Assembly (NCBI GenBank): GCA_963763135.1
Contig: CAVXNJ010000010.1
Location: 62,001-126,000 of the forward strand
Source: JANMZO01 sp963763135
Lineage (GTDB): Bacteria; Actinomycetota; Acidimicrobiia; Acidimicrobiales; JANYDT01
DNA: 64,000 bases
Reading direction: 5' to 3'
Every line of letters starts with the position of its first letter. The first letter of the stretch is position 1. Made by a program: the position numbers and the translations under genes. The notes beneath the pieces were generated by a model. It had not been told where the DNA came from. It made no database searches and saw only the letters and a list, made by a program, of their open reading frames with translations. Below are positions 50,418-59,531 of this stretch, one piece after another.

Positions 50418-53234
50418 TCAGTCGTTATCGGTAATGACGGCGGTAGCGTTCCCATCGATCAGTTCGGCTGGTCCGCTTGTTATACCGGTGAGCATCACGC
50501 TGAACTGCTCCTCGGGTTCGGCGATCGTATTGCCGACGATATTGACGCTGATGGTGCCGGAAGACGCACCTGCGGGGATGACCAGCGTGCCGGTCCGGGT
50601 GCGATAGTCACCCGGCGCCACTGCGGTCCCATCAGCCGTCGCGTACACGATTCTCACCGTTGCGGGCGCCGGACTCGTCAAGGTCACCGTGAAGACCGCT
50701 GGAGTAGGGCCCAAGTTTCCTTCGGTGACCGCGATGTCGGCAATCGAAACTCCAACGTTCGAGTCATCGTTGGCGACGGTAACCGTCGCCGACGAATCCC
50801 CGATCACGGCGGGCCCGCTCGTAACCCCGGTCAGCGTCACGGTGAAGGTCTCGTCCGGCTCAAGGGTGGTGTCTCCCACCACATTGACGTTGATCGTCCC
50901 GCTGGTGGCTCCAGCCGGGATGAGCAGCGTCGCGCTGCGGGTACGGTAGTCACTCGGCGCGACCGCCGATCCATCCGAGGTTGCGTACGTGAGCCGCACC
51001 GCAGCGGGAGCCGGAGCGTTGAGGGTCACAGCAATCGCCGCAGGCACGAGCCCCGACAACCCCTCGCTGACTGTGACGTCACTGATGGTGGCCTCCACAT
51101 TGATGTCGTCATTGACGATCGTTCCGCTCGCGGTCGCGTCGGCCAGGACGGCAGTTCCCGCCGTTACACCGGTGAGGGTAACGGTGAACACCTCGTCGGG
51201 TTCGACCGTCGTATCCCCGACCACGTTGACGCTGATTGTCGCCGATGTGGAACCGGCCGGAATGAGAACCGACCCCGTGCGGGAGCGGTAATCGCCTGGC
51301 TCGGTGGCCGAGCCGTCGCTCGTTTCGTAGGTGACCCGCACGTTCCCCGCGGACGGCTGCGAGAGGGTGACCGCAAACGCCGCGGGAACAAGTCCCGAAA
51401 TACCTTCGGACAACGTCACATCGGCGACCGACACCGTGAGCGATGGAACCGCAGTAGTCGTCGTCGTGCTCGACGTGGTGGTGGTCTCGACAAAGGTCGT
51501 CGTGGTCGTGGTCTCGGCAACGGTCGTCGTGGTCGTGGTGGCCGCAGCGACGACCTGATAGCTCACCGACGTCGTCGACTCGTTGCCGGCGACGTCACGG
51601 GCGACGACATTGAACGTGAACGATCCGGGCGTGCTGGTGTCGATGGCGCCACCCTGGGCGACCGGCCCGACGCAGCTGGCCAGACCTGAACCGCCGCTGT
51701 ACTCGTCGGCACACGCGTAGTCGGCGACCACTGCCTCTCCCGACTCGTAGATTCGGCCCTGTTGGGGTGAGGTGATGGCGGCAATCGGAGCGTTGTGGTC
51801 GTTGCCATCGCCGACGCTGACGGGATTGCGGATGATTGTCCGGTACCAGGTCCCGAGCGTCGGGTCGGAATGCACGATCTGGATGTCACGGTCGCCGTCA
51901 CCGTCGAAGTCGCTAACCCGCACGGCCTGCCCGTACAGGCGGCGTGTCAGACCGAACGGCACCCCGAACGTCCCATCGCCGTTGCCGGGAGCAACGCTCA
52001 CGTCGAACAGCCACTGACCGTAAACTTGGGCCAGATAGACGAGGTCCGCATGTCCGTCACCCGTCACGTCGCCAATCGTCGGAATGGCACGCTCGTTGAT
52101 ACCGGGCTCGGGAACGAACTCCGTTGGGGCCCCGAGCACGCCGTCAGCGCCACTGAGGCGGAGGTAGTACCGAACGGAAAGCGAACGGCTCATAGTCCAT
52201 CGCGAGAAGATCGTCGCGAAAATCGCCGTTGACGTCTCCCACCGTGACCCAGGAGTCGTCCCAACCGTACGGGCTCGTAACCTCTTGTGCACCAACAAGC
52301 GTCGGCGTGGTTCCGCCTCTGGACGGTCCCGACGAAGCGCTTCAAGTTGTTCGACTGGTCGTACTCGTTCCAGAAGACGAACAAGTCGTCTCGACTGTCG
52401 CCGTCGGCTCGCGCCGATTTCACACTCTGCGGGCCCGCCCCGTGCCGGCGGAACGTCGATCCGTGTTCCCAGTGCGCCTCCGACATTCGGGAGGATCGAG
52501 ATTCCGTATCTGAGCCCGAGCGCACCAGTCCCGAGATACATCGGCCACAGACGCCAAGTCGGGAGCGGATCACCGGTGAAGTCGCCCACGAGGAGATTGG
52601 CATTTGCCTCCTGCCCCGTCGAGGTGAGCAGAGAAAGCGGCGGAGCGAAGGCCCCACCGACCAGTCCACGCATCCATCCGATCCCCGACTCGGCGCCGAC
52701 TACCGAACCCGCAACCGAAGGGACCGGGTGTCGTGCAAATCCGAAGTCCACCAATGAGGTCCAGACGCCCGTCGCCGTCGAAGTCCGCCGTAACTGCGCG
52801 AGCTCGAGGGGAAGGTCGTGAACGCCGGAAGCAAAATCGTGGAGGTCGCAAAGACGCCGGCAAACTGAACCGAGCGACACGGTGACCGTCGACCCTCGGA
52901 AATCGATGACATCGGTGATTCCATTGCCGTCGAAGTCACCGATAGCTCCTGGCTGCTGCTCATAGGGAATCTGTGTCGATACAACAGGCGAACCGGCACC
53001 GAACGGCGCCGCGGCCCATCCACTGTTTTGTTCCAACGCGTTCACGAGCGGGCTCAGCAACACGACGGCGACAGCCGCTGAAATGAATCGGTTCCGTCGG
53101 ACGGCCTTCCGCAGGGATTGCCAACGGAGTGCGCCCACGATTCTTGCGCCAAACACGTGGAATCCCCCGGAACGGACTCCGAGGTCCGTGGGTTCTCCGT
53201 TGGGTGTCACACCGGTATCGTTCGCAGTTGGCAT
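50418..53234 (-). CDS. FG-GAP/Calx-beta surface protein, disrupted by frame changes
   Basis: A large surface-type protein of about 938 codons in the open frame. The N-terminus has a single hydrophobic anchor (ISAAVAVVLLSPLVNAL) followed by FG-GAP repeats (GDFDGNGITDVIDF, GDVTGDGHADLVYL, SDFDGDGDRDIQIV), a Thr-rich linker and three Calx-beta repeats (each with V-x-L-SEG, GDYR-x-RTG and E-x-DE-x-F-x-VTLTG). Between 52170 and 52880 the coding signal jumps between frames at least five times: DFDGDGRLDLIG (about 52714-52800), DGDSRDDLFVFW (about 52318-52430) and VGDVNGDFRDDLLAMDY (about 52170-52315) lie in other frames. The frame stays open only because stops are rare at this GC content. Either decay or clustered sequence errors. 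Confidence 0.7.
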   Translation of the reverse strand: MPTANDTGVTPNGEPTDLGVRSGGFHVFGARIVGALRWQSLRKAVRRNRFISAAVAVVLLSPLVNALEQNSGWAAAPFGAGSPVVSTQIPYEQQPGAIGDFDGNGITDVIDFRGSTVTVSLGSVCRRLCDLHDFASGVHDLPLELAQLRRTSTATGVWTSLVDFGFARHPVPSVAGSVVGAESGIGWMRGLVGGAFAPPLSLLTSTGQEANANLLVGDFTGDPLPTWRLWPMYLGTGALGLRYGISILPNVGGALGTRIDVPPARGGPAECEIGASRRRQSRRLVRLLERVRPVEQLEALRRDRPEAEPRRRLLVHKRLRARTVGTTPGSRWETSTAIFATIFSRWTMSRSLSVRYYLRLSGADGVLGAPTEFVPEPGINERAIPTIGDVTGDGHADLVYLAQVYGQWLFDVSVAPGNGDGTFGVPFGLTRRLYGQAVRVSDFDGDGDRDIQIVHSDPTLGTWYRTIIRNPVSVGDGNDHNAPIAAITSPQQGRIYESGEAVVADYACADEYSGGSGLASCVGPVAQGGAIDTSTPGSFTFNVVARDVAGNESTTSVSYQVVAAATTTTTTVAETTTTTTFVETTTTSSTTTTTAVPSLTVSVADVTLSEGISGLVPAAFAVTLSQPSAGNVRVTYETSDGSATEPGDYRSRTGSVLIPAGSTSATISVNVVGDTTVEPDEVFTVTLTGVTAGTAVLADATASGTIVNDDINVEATISDVTVSEGLSGLVPAAIAVTLNAPAPAAVRLTYATSDGSAVAPSDYRTRSATLLIPAGATSGTINVNVVGDTTLEPDETFTVTLTGVTSGPAVIGDSSATVTVANDDSNVGVSIADIAVTEGNLGPTPAVFTVTLTSPAPATVRIVYATADGTAVAPGDYRTRTGTLVIPAGASSGTISVNIVGNTIAEPEEQFSVMLTGITSGPAELIDGNATAVITDND

Positions 53235-53289
53235 AACCGTTCTCTCCGTCGTGGGTCGGGATCCGCCGACAAGAACGGGGCGGACTCTG

Positions 53290-53313
53290 CGTTCAGCGAC
53301 TGAACGCTGAACG
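53290..53313. promoter_or_regulatory. CTGAACG heptamer cluster near the SARP gene
   Basis: Two head-to-tail heptamers CTGAACG (53300-53306, 53307-53313) are preceded by an inverted copy CGTTCAG (53290-53296); a fourth copy lies at 53470-53476. SARP regulators typically bind direct heptamer repeats, so these may be sites for the adjacent regulator. Confidence 0.5.
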
Positions 53314-53497
53314 ACATAGCCCGGCTGTTGCCGACAAACGGAACGTACATCGCCGCCGTTTCGGCCAGCCTCGCCATGCGCTGCATATGTGCTGCAAGGA
53401 GCGTCCAACCTCGTTGTGCGGCGACCGGGAATTCAGGACGCGAACGCGGGAGCTGTCGGCGATGCACAACTGAACGTTGAAAAGCTACGTTGATGGC

Positions 53498-55924
53498 GTG
53501 ACGGAGACCCACGTTCTTCGAATAGATCTACGACTGCTCGGTGGTTTTCAGATACTGGTCAATGGTCAAGACCGGCCGGTATCCGACCCGTTCGCCCGAC
53601 TCCTGTGGGTGCTGGGGCTCTCTCGAAGACCGCTGACCCGACAGCAGATCAGCCGCGAGATTCTCGGATGCGCGCCTTCGACCTTACGATCGCTTCTCAC
53701 TCGGCTACCGACGGAACTCGGCGTGTCGACGCCATTGCATGTCGTCGTCCGCCCGAGGTCGGGAGCCTTATCGCTTGCGCCCTTCGTAGTCAGCGATGTC
53801 GTCGAGTACATCGGTCATGTGGAGAAGAGCATCGCCGCCCGTCAACGAGGCGATCTGAACGCCGAGCGCTCAGCAGTGATCGAAGCCGAACGGGTGTGGC
53901 GCGGAGCGCCGACACCGCCCCAGTACGTGCTGACAGGGTCGGCGTTACTCGCCGATTTGGTCGGCGAGCTGATCCTCATGAGAGAACGGCAGATCCAAAT
54001 GGTTACGCCGGCGGGCCTCGCGGGAAACGGACGACCACGGTTGTCTCGATTTCCGGAAGCGTTTGCGAGCGGTGACCCGAGGTTCCTTCACGCCCTACGA
54101 GTCTCGGCCGTACTGTGTGCCATCGCCGATCAACCGTCCGACAACGAATCGCTTCCTGTTGTGGACGCGGAGGTGGTGCGTGATGTCTTGAAGCTGGATC
54201 CTCGGGTCTGGGAACGATCGCTCGACCACTGGGTCGCTCAGCAGATCCTTGAGACTCCCGAATCCGGTCGCGTGGTTTTTCGCTCGGTCGAGACCCCATC
54301 AGAAATCGTTGAGACTCCCGAATCCGGTCGTGTGGTTTTTCGCTCGGTCGAGACCCCATCAGAAATAGTTGAGACGCTCGACGTTCATGAGTTCCGGTCA
54401 ATTTGCGGCCGATTGTGTGATTGTCTCCTCAGCCGCGCCGAGCATGAAATGTCGGCGTCGCTGGGACGCCGCCTTGTTCGGCTGGCGCGGTCAAGTGACC
54501 GTCGAGTCGTCCATCAGGCGGCAACCGTTCAGGCTCTGGTGCGTCACGCGGAACAGGAGTTTCGTCGGAGCAACTTTGATGAGTCGATTGCCGGGTTGAC
54601 GACGGCTCTGGGGTTCGCCGAGGAGTCGCTGTCCATCGAGATTCGACTTCGCCGGGCCGAAGCGTTCCGGCTGGCAGCCCGCTGGGATGAGGCCGAAGAG
54701 GACCTGACCCGGGCCCAGGCCATCGCTCAGGTTATGAAGGACGACCGTTCCGAAGCCTTGGCGATTCTCGCGATGGCCCACGTTACCTGGGATCCCCAAC
54801 GGTTCGGGGACCTTGAAGCGCGGCTTCGATCCCTGCTTGACGTTCTCGAGGCGGAATCTGACCGGTTGCTCCGGATACGGGTGCAGGCGTGCTTGGCTGG
54901 CGGCACCTACCAGGATGGAACATCAGGTGCGGGTTTCGATGGTGTCGAACTCGCCCGCATCGCGCTCGGCGCAATCGACGAGTTCAGCGATCCGTGGACT
55001 CGGGCCGAGCTGGCGATCTGGTGCCGCAAAGGTCTGCTCGACGTCGCGTCAACCGACGAGTCGCTCTCCCTTGCCCAACGGATCGAGGACGAAGCCAGCG
55101 GGTCGGATTCCCACCTGGCCAACGGAATCCTGGCCCAGATCGTCGATCACCTGCGCCGGGGTGCGCTGGTGGAATCGCTTCACCAGACAAACCGGTATCA
55201 CCAACTCGCCGAGCGCACGGGATCACCACTTCACCGGTTCATAGCGTTGACAAACGAAGCGATGTGGAAGATCGCACGCGGTGAGTTCACCACGGCCGAA
55301 GCGCTCATAGATGAGGCGGCACCGATCGGCGCACAATTCGGCGGCATCACCGCCAAGCAGATAAGTGGAGCACAACGAATCTGGGTCTGGCGAATGACCG
55401 GCGCGATCTCCCGCGACGCCGAGTTGTCGAAGGTCGTACGGCAGGCGCTTCCCCCTGATGGTCGTCTGCCCATCTGGCGTGTCACCAAGGCGCTGATCCT
55501 TGCGGATGGGCACGATTACGCAGCGGCGGCCGACGCCTTGCGCGTCGCACTCCCCGACGCGGAGCAGTCGATCAACGATCTCAAGCGAGGTCCGCTTCGG
55601 ATCGCGGTACTCGCGCTCGCGGCCGAGGTCCTGTATGCAGTTCGCTCGTTACCTCCAGAACCGTGGAGGGACCGAATGGCAGCCGCGCTACAGCAAGCTC
55701 TCGAGCGACACGGAGACAACGGGGTCCTGGTTGGTTGGCCCACTCTCTACCTCGGCCCGACCACGCGCTACATCGCCCTGGCCGCGGCCGCACAGGGAAG
55801 AACCGAAGAAGCACTTCGCCTACTGGCCCGGGCCCGCTCCCACGCCGCCGACCTGAGCTCCATACAGGGGCTGATCGACGGTGACCTCCATTCGCTGCAG
55901 CGGTCGAAACGCGCAACGACGTAG
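53498..55924 (+). CDS. SARP/BTAD-type regulator with TPR-like C-terminus
   Basis: A protein of about 808 residues. The N-terminus RIDLRLLGGFQILVNGQDR opens the OmpR-type winged helix of SARP activators, followed by a BTAD-like helical region and a long alpha-helical, TPR-like C-terminus (about 350-800). No NB-ARC P-loop is seen, so it is not a large LAL/AfsR-type ATPase. A 60-bp tandem duplication (54251-54370) repeats a 20-residue acidic segment. It is divergent from the FG-GAP/Calx-beta gene, with heptamer repeats between them, suggesting it controls that gene and itself. GTG 53498 chosen; TTG 53477 possible. Confidence 0.75.
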   Translation: MTETHVLRIDLRLLGGFQILVNGQDRPVSDPFARLLWVLGLSRRPLTRQQISREILGCAPSTLRSLLTRLPTELGVSTPLHVVVRPRSGALSLAPFVVSDVVEYIGHVEKSIAARQRGDLNAERSAVIEAERVWRGAPTPPQYVLTGSALLADLVGELILMRERQIQMVTPAGLAGNGRPRLSRFPEAFASGDPRFLHALRVSAVLCAIADQPSDNESLPVVDAEVVRDVLKLDPRVWERSLDHWVAQQILETPESGRVVFRSVETPSEIVETPESGRVVFRSVETPSEIVETLDVHEFRSICGRLCDCLLSRAEHEMSASLGRRLVRLARSSDRRVVHQAATVQALVRHAEQEFRRSNFDESIAGLTTALGFAEESLSIEIRLRRAEAFRLAARWDEAEEDLTRAQAIAQVMKDDRSEALAILAMAHVTWDPQRFGDLEARLRSLLDVLEAESDRLLRIRVQACLAGGTYQDGTSGAGFDGVELARIALGAIDEFSDPWTRAELAIWCRKGLLDVASTDESLSLAQRIEDEASGSDSHLANGILAQIVDHLRRGALVESLHQTNRYHQLAERTGSPLHRFIALTNEAMWKIARGEFTTAEALIDEAAPIGAQFGGITAKQISGAQRIWVWRMTGAISRDAELSKVVRQALPPDGRLPIWRVTKALILADGHDYAAAADALRVALPDAEQSINDLKRGPLRIAVLALAAEVLYAVRSLPPEPWRDRMAAALQQALERHGDNGVLVGWPTLYLGPTTRYIALAAAAQGRTEEALRLLARARSHAADLSSIQGLIDGDLHSLQRSKRATT
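54251..54370 (+). repeat. In-frame 60-bp tandem duplication inside the SARP gene
   Basis: Two 60-bp units (54251-54310 and 54311-54370) differ at only two or three positions and duplicate a 20-residue stretch containing ETPESGRVVFRSVETPSE. This points to a recent in-frame slippage or duplication. Confidence 0.9.
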
Positions 55925-55934
55925 AACCAGGAAT

Positions 55935-57164
55935 CTATGAGTTCGGATCCATGCGGTAGACCCCGCCATTCAGTGATGTGGCGATCAGGGAACCGTCGGG
56001 GCCGGTGCTGATCGACGTGAGATAGGCGAGGCGGGTGCCGAGTTCGGTCATTGACCAGGAGCCATTGGAGGCGCGGAGCTGCATGAACCGGCCGCTGCAG
56101 AGGTCACCGAAGATGTAGGCACCGGCGAGTTGCGGTCCGCTTGACGGTCCAGCGACCGTGCCGCCGATGACCGCGCAGCGTCCGTCGGAATGGGCGTATT
56201 CGAAGACGGGATCGGTGGCCCCTTTCGGCTTTCCGCCGCCACGATATGCGTGCATACCTTCACGCAGTCGCCATCCGAAGTTGACCCCGGTTCGGGAAGT
56301 GGGGATTCGGTTGATCTCCTCCCACGACGACTGGCCCACGTCGGCGATCCACAGCTGATCACCGTCGATCCGGATCCGCCACGGGTTCCGCAACCCGTAG
56401 GCGAAGATCTCCGGTCGACGCTTACCCACACTGGGATTGAGCGACGACGACTTGCGAAACGGATTGCCCGCCGGGATCTGGTACTCGCTGTCGCCCGACT
56501 TCCTCGGGTCGATGCGAAGTATCTTGCCGAGCAGGACGCCGAGATTCTGGGCGTTGTTGTCGCGGTCACCGACCCCTCCCTTGGTGCCCACGCCACCACC
56601 GTCGCCAACGCCGATGTACAGCAGACCGCTAGCGTCGAAGGCCAGGGATCCACCATTGTGGTCGTCGTTCGGGTGAGCGATGCGAAGCAATACCCGTTCC
56701 GTCGAAGCGTCGATCGCGGCACCGGCAAACACGAATTCGGCAACCGTAAGTGTGCCTACGGAATCGGTGTAGGTCGCGTACAGCCTGGTTGGATCGCCCG
56801 GAGGAAAGGCAATGGCAAGCAAACCGCGTTCGTTCTGCGTACTTACCTTCTTCGACAGATCGAGAATGGTCTGCAGCGAACCGGTCGACGACAGAGTCTT
56901 CAACCGACCCGTCTTTTCGATCACGTAGGCAAGCGGGTCATCGGGTCTCGACACCACGCCGATCGGCTGCTCGACCGTGGCCAGCTGGGTGAGCTTGACC
57001 ACCGGTTTCGACGAGGACTGCGCCGTGGCGGTCTTGATCAGCGCCGCGTTGACTGACGCGACGTACTCCGGCGCCGCGTTGGAAGGCGCGACGTTAGGAG
57101 CGAACACCAGACCCAGGGCACCGACGCACACGGCCGACGCGACCGTGAAACGCCAGTAGGTCAC
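55935..57164 (-). CDS. PQQ-dependent sugar (glucose/sorbosone) dehydrogenase
   Basis: A 409-residue exported six-bladed beta-propeller of the GSDH family, which oxidises aldoses or related sugars with PQQ. A signal peptide is present (hydrophobic residues about 8-24). Catalytic-site features are NERGLLAIAFPP (conserved loop with Glu-Arg), HPNDDHNGGSLAFD (the active-site His region), GVGDGGG and ILRIDP, and the NPWRIRID and WIADVGQSSWEEIN blades. It starts inside the end of the upstream monooxygenase gene (4-base overlap). Confidence 0.9.
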   Translation of the reverse strand: MTYWRFTVASAVCVGALGLVFAPNVAPSNAAPEYVASVNAALIKTATAQSSSKPVVKLTQLATVEQPIGVVSRPDDPLAYVIEKTGRLKTLSSTGSLQTILDLSKKVSTQNERGLLAIAFPPGDPTRLYATYTDSVGTLTVAEFVFAGAAIDASTERVLLRIAHPNDDHNGGSLAFDASGLLYIGVGDGGGVGTKGGVGDRDNNAQNLGVLLGKILRIDPRKSGDSEYQIPAGNPFRKSSSLNPSVGKRRPEIFAYGLRNPWRIRIDGDQLWIADVGQSSWEEINRIPTSRTGVNFGWRLREGMHAYRGGGKPKGATDPVFEYAHSDGRCAVIGGTVAGPSSGPQLAGAYIFGDLCSGRFMQLRASNGSWSMTELGTRLAYLTSISTGPDGSLIATSLNGGVYRMDPNS

Positions 57165-58294
57165 GATCCGACCTGGAGCCCCTTCGCCAGGCCGTTCACG
57201 ACTTCGACATACTCATCGACCATGTCGAAGACCACCTGGCGCGCCGGCTTGACCGTGTTCATCGAACCCACGATCTGGCCGACGAAGTAGTTGACGAGCC
57301 GCTCTGCTCCGGAGCCTGGCGTGTTCGCCGAACGGGCGATCCTCCGCTGTGCTTCGGCAATCAACATGCCGTGAAGCGGCATGCCCAGCGGCGACGGGTT
57401 TTCGGGGCTCTCCCACTCGTCGGTCCACGCGGTGCGAAGCTGGCGGGCCGGCTTACCGGTGCTGGCCCGCGAGCGCAACGTGTCGCTCGACGATGCCGCC
57501 AGGAACTTCTTCTTCACGACCGGGTGGGTCTCAGCCTCTTCGGTGGTCAGCCACACCGAGCCGGTCCACACACCCTGGGCCCCGAGCGCCATCGCGGCGG
57601 CCATCTGGCGACCGCGTCCGATACCACCGGCGGCCAGCACCGGCGTGCTGCCCACGGCGTCGACAACTTCGGGGATCAGGACCATCGTGGCGATCTCACC
57701 GGTGTGGCCACCGGCCTCGTAACCCTGAGCCACGATGATGTCGACCCCGGCCGCGACCTGACGCTCGGCGTGCTGCCGGGCCCCAACCAACGCGGCGACG
57801 TGCACGTTCGCGTTGTGCGCCGCGGTCACCAGCTCGGGAGGCGGCGCACCGAGCGCGTTCACGATCAGGCGAATCGGTCGCGACAGCGCGATGTCAACGA
57901 GTGGCTGGGCGCCTTTGTGCGACCACGAGCCCTCGCCGGTCGGAGCGACTTCACCCTCGGGGAGGGGTGGCACGTCGTAGCGAGCCATGAGTTCGTTGAT
58001 GAACGCCTTGTGTTCGGCCGGGATCATCGCGGCCAGCGCGTCTTTCGACAGGCCACCTTCTTCGCGGCCGGTGTACTTCTGCGGAATGATGACGTCGATG
58101 CCGTAGCTCTTGCCTTTGCCGATCTCAGCCTCGATCCATGCGCAGTCGATCTCCAACTGCTCTGGCGTGTGGGCGGTGACGCCGAGGACCCCCATCCCGC
58201 CGGCCTTGCTGACAGCGGCGACGACGTCGCGGCAGTGGCTGAAGGCCAGAATCGGAAACTCAATACCGAGCATGTCGCAGACTTTGGTTTGCAT
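57161..58294 (-). CDS. Nitronate monooxygenase / NAD(P)H-flavin oxidoreductase
   Basis: A 377-residue FMN-dependent TIM-barrel enzyme of the NMO (2-nitropropane dioxygenase) group. Signatures are PILAFSHCRDVVAAVSKAGG at the N-terminus, IIVAQGYEAGGHTGEIATM (phosphate-binding GGHTG) and VLAAGGIGRGRQMAAAMALG (second FMN phosphate loop). Members oxidise alkyl nitronates or act as quinone reductases. It is upstream of and coupled to the sugar dehydrogenase by a 4-base overlap. Confidence 0.9.
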   Translation of the reverse strand: MQTKVCDMLGIEFPILAFSHCRDVVAAVSKAGGMGVLGVTAHTPEQLEIDCAWIEAEIGKGKSYGIDVIIPQKYTGREEGGLSKDALAAMIPAEHKAFINELMARYDVPPLPEGEVAPTGEGSWSHKGAQPLVDIALSRPIRLIVNALGAPPPELVTAAHNANVHVAALVGARQHAERQVAAGVDIIVAQGYEAGGHTGEIATMVLIPEVVDAVGSTPVLAAGGIGRGRQMAAAMALGAQGVWTGSVWLTTEEAETHPVVKKKFLAASSSDTLRSRASTGKPARQLRTAWTDEWESPENPSPLGMPLHGMLIAEAQRRIARSANTPGSGAERLVNYFVGQIVGSMNTVKPARQVVFDMVDEYVEVVNGLAKGLQVGS

Positions 58295-58354
58295 GGGCTG
58301 ATTCTGCCCCCAATCGTCGGCTCAGCGGAAATTGGGCACCGCGTCGGAAGTGGT

Positions 58355-58672
58355 TCAGCCCCGTGGCGTGGACAGGTACAGGGCTTCAACCTTTTTGCGC
58401 GCCCAGGGTGTCTTCCGGAGGAACTTGAGACTCGACTTCACGCTTGGGTCCGACACGAAACAGTTGATCCGGATGCGGCCGCCCAACTCGTCCCACCCGT
58501 ATTCGGCGACGAGCGTGTTCAGAATCGCTTCGAGCGTCACGCCGTGCAGAGGATCGTTCGGTTGGGCCCGAACCGCTGGAGCCACCGGGCTCACCGGAGC
58601 CGCTGGAGCCGCTGGAGCCGCCGGTTGAGTCTCAGCATGCACCGGGGAGTCGGTTGAGGGTTCGTCAGACAT
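58355..58672 (-). CDS. VF530/DUF2132 family protein with Ala/Pro-rich N-terminus
   Basis: A 105-residue protein. The C-terminal 70 residues match the VF530 family (DPLHGVTLEAILNTLV, YGWDELGGRIRINCF, SDPSVKSSLKFLRKTPWAR), a small DNA-binding-like fold without assigned function. The first 35 residues are an Ala/Pro repeat tail (PAAPAAPAAPVSPVAPA) from a short tandem DNA repeat. It lies between the NMO and AlkB genes, same strand. Confidence 0.88.
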   Translation of the reverse strand: MSDEPSTDSPVHAETQPAAPAAPAAPVSPVAPAVRAQPNDPLHGVTLEAILNTLVAEYGWDELGGRIRINCFVSDPSVKSSLKFLRKTPWARKKVEALYLSTPRG

Positions 58673-58732
58673 TCGTCAGGCTCGTTTCGGGCGGTTCGAC
58701 AACATACGCGTACAGACTATTTCGCAACGACA

Positions 58733-59449
58733 TCACCGATCACGCGGGGCCGAGCGACCCTTGCCGTACGAAAGGTCAGCGTTGTAGGACGCACCCTTGA
58801 ACGGCTCGCCGGTCTTGCGGGCGAAGCGCCATTGCAACGAGATCCGTACGCCAGGATCCGAGCGCTTCAGATACGCCACCGAATGCTCCCAGTCGGCCTG
58901 CGCTCGACCGCCCATCACGAGCAGGTCCCCACACCCTGGAGCGAGATCGTGAGTGGCGCCCCGGCCCGGGATGTCGGCGTGCTTGCTTGTTCTTGGTCGC
59001 AGCAGCCATGGCCGCTTCGCTCCCAGGGTGAGGATCGCGATGATCGTGTCGTCGAGCCACCGCATGTCGGTGTCTCGGTGGAACCCCTGCCCATCGTTGC
59101 CATCGCGGTACTGAATCATGCCGAAACCGGGGAACTCCACTTTGTACCGGCGCTGAATGGTGCGGGTCACCTCAGCCAGCACGGGATGCGGGAGCGGTTG
59201 GCCGCGGCGCCACCCGGAGCCGAGGCGTCGCTCCTCGACGAACTGTTCGTAACGGAACAGCTGCGCGCTCTGCCAGGCGACGTTCGCGTAAAGATGGTCG
59301 AACAGCAGGTTCGAGCCGACCAGCCAATTGCGGGAGACGTCGACCCACGAGGTGCCGTCGAGTGCGATTCGCTCAAACGGCGCGGTCGGATCGACGCGCA
59401 GCGCGTCGGATGTCTCGCTCGCTTGGGTCGTTTCGGCCGACTCGGTCAC
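58733..59449 (-). CDS. AlkB-like 2-oxoglutarate/Fe(II) dioxygenase
   Basis: A 238-residue AlkB-family oxygenase that repairs alkylated bases by oxidative demethylation. The Fe ligands are the H-x-D in GFHRDTDM (about residue 123) and the distal His in DWEHSVAYL; the 2-oxoglutarate Arg lies in GVRISLQWR. The family-specific NxYxxG segment is replaced by IQYRDGNDGQGFHRD. It could act on DNA, RNA or tRNA. Confidence 0.88.
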   Translation of the reverse strand: MTESAETTQASETSDALRVDPTAPFERIALDGTSWVDVSRNWLVGSNLLFDHLYANVAWQSAQLFRYEQFVEERRLGSGWRRGQPLPHPVLAEVTRTIQRRYKVEFPGFGMIQYRDGNDGQGFHRDTDMRWLDDTIIAILTLGAKRPWLLRPRTSKHADIPGRGATHDLAPGCGDLLVMGGRAQADWEHSVAYLKRSDPGVRISLQWRFARKTGEPFKGASYNADLSYGKGRSAPRDR

Positions 59450-59531
59450 GGCTGCAATCGTAGGCTCACCAGTCGCAGTTGAATGGCGGCGGGCCCCGGC
59501 TCAGACGGGATCAGACGGGCTTTGGACGGCT

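Noticed and set aside
50382..51689. Arg/Gly/Asp-rich open frame opposite the Calx-beta repeats
   Set aside because: Repeats in it mirror the Calx-beta repeats on the other strand.
54251..54370. Phase-variable coding repeat
   Set aside because: The 60-bp unit is a multiple of three, so gain or loss would not shift the frame.
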